Source: Cyanobacteria bacterium T3Sed10_344R1 (GTDB lineage Bacteria > Cyanobacteriota > Cyanobacteriia > Phormidesmidales > Phormidesmidaceae). Taken from it: a stretch of DNA of 8,503 nt. Both the position numbers and the translations under genes were made by a program. The notes under the pieces are model-generated. The model worked only from the letters and a program-made list of their open reading frames with translations, had not been told where the DNA came from and ran no database searches. Position 1 is the first letter of the stretch; the number at the start of each line of letters is the position of its first letter. Below are positions 7,001-8,503 of this stretch, one piece after another. Location of the stretch: the NCBI GenBank assembly GCA_003566335.1, contig PXDR01000062.1, positions 1 to 8,503 on the forward strand, given 5' to 3'.

Positions 7001-7767
7001 TCCATGGAGAGATCAAAGAAGCGGTTCTTGGCGTCTAGATCGCGATCCAGGCGCTTAAAAGTCATGATTGAGAAAGCGGTGCCAACCATGCTCAGTCCTG
7101 TAATCGCTGATAGGACACGCCAGGTCATTTGACGCTGTGCCGTCAGGCTAGACAAACGCAGTTCCAGCAGATCTTCTTCTTCGTCGCGAAAGGCTGCGAT
7201 CGCACTCCGCGCCTCATCCATCAAGGTTTTGGTTTCCCGCAAATGGGAAGACGCAGCCAGATTTGCCTCAAGCACCGCTAGGTTCTCTAGGTCAACGTCA
7301 CCGGATAAGCCTGATAGGGGAGAGTCTTCAGCGGCAGGCAGTGTTGCAGAGGTGACGCTTTGTTCTAGTAAATCCAGTAGATCCACTACAACAGTGTTGA
7401 TTTCCTCAAGGCGAGCCTGCTGTTCTTGGTTATCGCTCACCAAGTCATTTAGCCCAGACATCATATTGGCGATGTTCGATTTGGCGTCTTGATAGGGCTC
7501 TAGAAAAATCTCATCCGAGGCGAGGTTATAGCCTCGAACACCGGTCTCGGCATTGAGCAGCGTCGTCAGTAGGGCGTAGGTGCGCTGCTGCACTATTTGA
7601 GTGTGCTGCACCGACTTTTCTGCGTTCGAGGTTCGCATCTGTAGCCAACTCATAGCCCCTAATGCCAGCATTAAGCAGGTCATGGGGACAGCCGTAACGA
7701 GCAGACTGCGCTGTCGAATGATCATCGATCGCAGCTGACCAATGAGGCGTTGACGCGGGAAAGGCAT
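4054..7767 (-). CDS. Membrane hybrid histidine kinase, CHASE3-PASx3-HisKA-HATPase-REC-REC (HPt cut off)
   Basis: This is a 1237-aa sensor kinase. From ATG 7767: TM1 about 21-43; extracytoplasmic CHASE3 about 44-205 (LLNAETGVRGYNLASDEIFL); TM2 about 206-227; PAS1 about 239-352, ending in VGRDITDRK; PAS2 about 360-487, ending in MHDVTERL; PAS3 about 494-617 (PVAMAMFDTNMRYIAHS). HisKA has NMSHEIRTPMNGVLGM with His640. HATPase has N757, DTGIGI (792-797) and GTGLGL (822-827). REC1 (about 873-990) keeps the acidic pair, Asp930 and Lys976, but has Ala at the usual Thr/Ser and DQGLPGLA for DxxMPxMDG. REC2 (about 1010-1128) is canonical, with Asp1069, Thr1099 and Lys1121. A low-complexity linker leads to the first HPt helix, then TAG. 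The frame extends upstream to a TTG at 7866 (33 Pro/Ser-rich residues), crossing a tandem repeat with a 1-bp indel, so I prefer 7767. That ATG has no clear ribosome binding site; ATG 7725 is a further option. The signal sensed is unknown. Confidence 0.9.
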   Translation of the reverse strand: MPFPRQRLIGQLRSMIIRQRSLLVTAVPMTCLMLALGAMSWLQMRTSNAEKSVQHTQIVQQRTYALLTTLLNAETGVRGYNLASDEIFLEPYQDAKSNIANMMSGLNDLVSDNQEQQARLEEINTVVVDLLDLLEQSVTSATLPAAEDSPLSGLSGDVDLENLAVLEANLAASSHLRETKTLMDEARSAIAAFRDEEEDLLELRLSSLTAQRQMTWRVLSAITGLSMVGTAFSIMTFKRLDRDLDAKNRFFDLSMDLLVITFSDGQFHLTNPAIYQILGYTQSDISDNNWIDWVHPDDQASTRAFYKQLGNHQNLQFENRYRHKDGSYRWISWTAVTQPDEDRVYSVGRDITDRKAADAALFQEQEFTRVMIESFSEGVVACDADGKLTRFNRVARAWHGVDPRDVPQSEWSEFYDLYEGDGVTPLATEAIPLVRAYNGEMVRDAEMAIVSVGQPVRYLLASAAPLIDSQGGKIGAVSIMHDVTERLQFEQALERERQQLRQIVSCAPVAMAMFDTNMRYIAHSDQWRFAQGLPAEEPLLGRSNYDVAPNTPAHWRNIFDRALRGEVLSSPEDEVPQPDGSVIYLRWAVRPWYHTPDETGGGDIGGVVMATDRIDELVKAREAAKDSARTKAQFLANMSHEIRTPMNGVLGMARLMMKTQLTPKQRDFAEAIFTSADHLLSIINDILDFSKLEAEEMQLECLAFNLNDCIETAVNLISSQAAEKNLELAFLIDHAAPQQLWGDPGRLRQVLVNLLGNAVKFTSDGEVVVRVAPICELPHGSGTVQLRFEVSDTGIGISPEGQTRLFQAFSQVDGSTTRQYEGTGLGLVICRELVALMGGEIGVDSVQGQGTTFWFTAQFEQRTSPARPTLKLPPLKLLVADDSATVRQSVRHLTEAWGMTSQEAADGPALAAGLVQGVQSGQPFEAAIIDQGLPGLALKALKQASPETRLIVMAPINQRDQAEALISLGADSYLLKPVRPSQLFDCLLSAVAQQISQTLAATEVQTDATDALPRPQFSTQILLVEDHPINQMVILNQLDDLGYRADVANNGKEALAQLAQQSYDIVLMDCQMPELDGYETTQRLRQLPKAAQPVVVALTAHAMPEDREKCLSVGMDDYISKPVDQDQLAQVLARWRPCDPKLGQSAERLSTHAKDSGLSPVGTHPGIRSIDRTMTATLDPTDDLEQVQSQVTKATTSTEEIAVTTSAAGLSAEDSPINLARLQKVSRGKTDFEQRLL

Positions 7768-7796
7768 GGAGCAAAAAGCCGATGAAGAGCGAGGAG

Positions 7797-7837
7797 GCTG
7801 AGGGGGGCTCAAACGAAGCTGAGGGAGCTTAAACGAA
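7797..7837. repeat. 20-21-bp tandem repeat upstream of the hybrid kinase
   Basis: Two adjacent copies, 7797-7817 (21 bp) and 7818-7837 (20 bp), share GCTGAGGG at one end and AAACGAA at the other. They differ by two substitutions and a one-base indel in the G-run. The repeat ends 30 bp upstream of the preferred ATG at 7767. The one-base indel suggests it is not under coding constraint, which argues against the TTG start at 7866. Confidence 0.65.
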
Positions 7838-7933
7838 ACAGATAGGCTGATGCAGCAGAGCACCAATCCGATAGCAGCTCACCACACTGCGATCGCACAC
7901 CTCATTCCCCATCGATAGCTAAGTGCCCGTTAG

Positions 7934-7986
7934 AACCTAGAAGAGTCTTAAGGAAACCCCAAAAATTAAGCGGCTAAACCTAGAAG
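7934..7986. repeat. Pair of exact 10-bp direct repeats, 43 bp apart
   Basis: AACCTAGAAG occurs at 7934-7943 and 7977-7986, start to start 43 bp, about four helical turns. On the kinase strand it reads CTTCTAGGTT and lies about 170-220 bp upstream of the kinase ATG. It could be a pair of sites for one regulator; no known operator is recognised. Confidence 0.5.
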
Positions 7987-8102
7987 CAGACTCCAGCCAG
8001 GAGCCAGCTGACTCAGTTAAATTAGGCAGTTTTGGGAAACGAGACTATTAAGCAGGCAAATAATCAGTAAATAACTTAGGCGAAAATCTAGCCTTGGCAT
8101 TA

Positions 8103-8157
8103 CCGCCCAGCCTGGCGGGTTGTGCGCAGTCTACAACGGCTGCCTAGAGAGTCGCAG
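8103..8157. other. Cluster of adjacent small hairpins
   Basis: CCGCC (8103-8107) pairs with GGCGG (8114-8118) around CAGCCT. The very next bases, GTTGT (8119-8123), pair with ACAAC (8133-8137). CTGC (8140-8143) can pair with GCAG (8154-8157). This is a compact G+C-rich island in an A+T-rich region. It matches no RNA family I recognise, and neither strand has a U-tract that would make it a terminator. Confidence 0.4.
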
Positions 8158-8196
8158 AGGATTTCACCGCTTTAGCCTTGGGTTATAAGCAACATT

Positions 8197-8228
8197 TATA
8201 GAGAAAAATCAAGCCTTGCGCCTCTATA
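8197..8228. repeat. Inverted repeat TATAGAG/CTCTATA
   Basis: TATAGAG (8197-8203) and CTCTATA (8222-8228) are exact inverted copies separated by 18 bp. The centre-to-centre spacing is 25 bp. It could be a dimeric protein site or a weak hairpin. Confidence 0.4.
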
Positions 8229-8252
8229 GATTGATTGGCGCTTTAGTAAGAC

Positions 8253-8280
8253 CTCAACTAAGCCAATGGATTAAGTTGAG
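8253..8280. repeat. Inverted repeat CTCAACT/AGTTGAG
   Basis: CTCAACT (8253-8259) and AGTTGAG (8274-8280) are exact inverted copies with a 14-bp spacer. The centre-to-centre spacing is 21 bp, two helical turns. Confidence 0.4.
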
Positions 8281-8319
8281 TGTGAAGCGAATTTAAAGTA
8301 AGGGTGAACTAAAAACGTA

Positions 8320-8422
8320 AGTTAACTAAGTGAAAATACTGCTCTGACTGTGGTGGGCCGGATGTTCTGCACTGGACTGACGCAACTTTGGTCAACCTTT
8401 GCTTGGAGTCCAGCAGTTAACT
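8320..8422. repeat. Palindrome AGTTAACT twice, flanking a bulged stem
   Basis: AGTTAACT occurs at 8320-8327 and 8415-8422. Between them CTG-CA-CTGGACT (8367-8378) can pair with AGTCCAG-CAG (8407-8416), a 10-bp stem with a 2-nt bulge and a 28-nt loop. The palindromes are A+T-rich and could occur by chance; the stem is longer than the others in this region. Confidence 0.35.
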
Positions 8423-8503
8423 TGAGGCTCCCTGTTTAGTGAGTGTTTAGGTAGACAATACGCTTTTGAATGGCTTAATCATAAACATTTTCTTAATGAT
8501 TGA

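Larger units (their letters stand above)
720..7896. repeat. HIP1 octamers (GCGATCGC), seven copies
   Basis: Exact copies lie at 720-727, 2186-2193, 2985-2992, 3018-3025, 3917-3924, 7196-7203 and 7889-7896. HIP1 is a highly iterated palindrome known from many cyanobacterial genomes, and this density is the main support for the taxonomic call. Two copies are only 33 bp apart in the HisKA part of the receiver-kinase. Confidence 0.9.
7768..8503. other. Intergenic region without a recognisable gene
   Basis: About 0.7 kb upstream of the hybrid kinase has no open frame that I can support on either strand. The longest ATG-started frame noticed on the plus strand is about 25 codons, starting near 8362. 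The stretch is more A+T-rich than the coding part and must contain the promoter of the kinase cluster, although no convincing -35/-10 pair could be picked. It holds one HIP1 site (7889-7896), a tandem repeat, a pair of direct repeats, a group of small hairpins and several inverted repeats, listed separately. It may also contain the 5' region of a gene lying beyond the right edge. Confidence 0.7.

Noticed and set aside
6673..7038. 121-codon plus-strand frame with a hydrophobic-looking translation
   Set aside because: It is the complement of the PAS1 region; its composition follows from the opposite strand and no domain is recognisable.
7868..7970. Sigma-70 type promoter for the hybrid kinase
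   Set aside because: The only pair with proper spacing (TTGGGG and TAGGTT on the minus strand) matches the consensus too poorly to report.
8362..8439. Small plus-strand open frame starting ATG TTC TGC, about 25 codons
   Set aside because: It is short, has no clear ribosome binding site, and its sequence is taken up by the inverted repeat; no coding signal is visible.

Overview
The window is most likely from a cyanobacterium. It carries seven copies of GCGATCGC, the HIP1 octamer that is over-represented in many cyanobacterial genomes. All the recognisable proteins also fit that group: a CPA1 Na+/H+ antiporter with a long coiled-coil tail, a multi-PAS hybrid kinase, and a receiver-histidine kinase with an 'AHEVNNP' H-box. 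The genus cannot be told from the sequence. There are no tRNA or rRNA genes, insertion sequences, CRISPR arrays or phage genes.

Layout. Positions 1-1616 (+) hold a Na+/H+ antiporter whose frame is still open at the left edge. It overlaps tail-to-tail, by 38 bp, a TrkA/RCK-family K+-transport regulatory protein (1579-2289, -). Upstream of that on the minus strand are a receiver-histidine kinase (2379-3695) and a very large membrane hybrid histidine kinase (4054-7767; TM-CHASE3-TM-PAS-PAS-PAS-HisKA-HATPase-REC-REC). The hybrid kinase frame is cut by a TAG codon at 4054-4056. Past the stop the same frame continues without interruption through a well-preserved HPt domain (3787-4053). The right 0.7 kb (7768-8503) has no convincing gene and is visibly richer in A+T. 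It holds direct repeats, a tandem repeat and several short inverted repeats.

How the genes may work together (inference). The three minus-strand genes are co-directional with spacers of about 90 bp, so they could be one operon. A CHASE3/PAS-sensed signal would start a His-Asp-His-Asp relay in the hybrid kinase, pass through its HPt domain, and reach the receiver of the second kinase. The TrkA-like protein would be made together with this relay. With a Na+/H+ antiporter converging on it, the locus looks like a monovalent-cation or salt/osmotic module.

The two most unusual observations are the in-frame amber codon that detaches the HPt domain, and the short tandem repeats with periods of 10, 11 and 20-21 bp lying just upstream of each of the three minus-strand genes. 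These repeats have different unit sequences but spacings close to whole helical turns.
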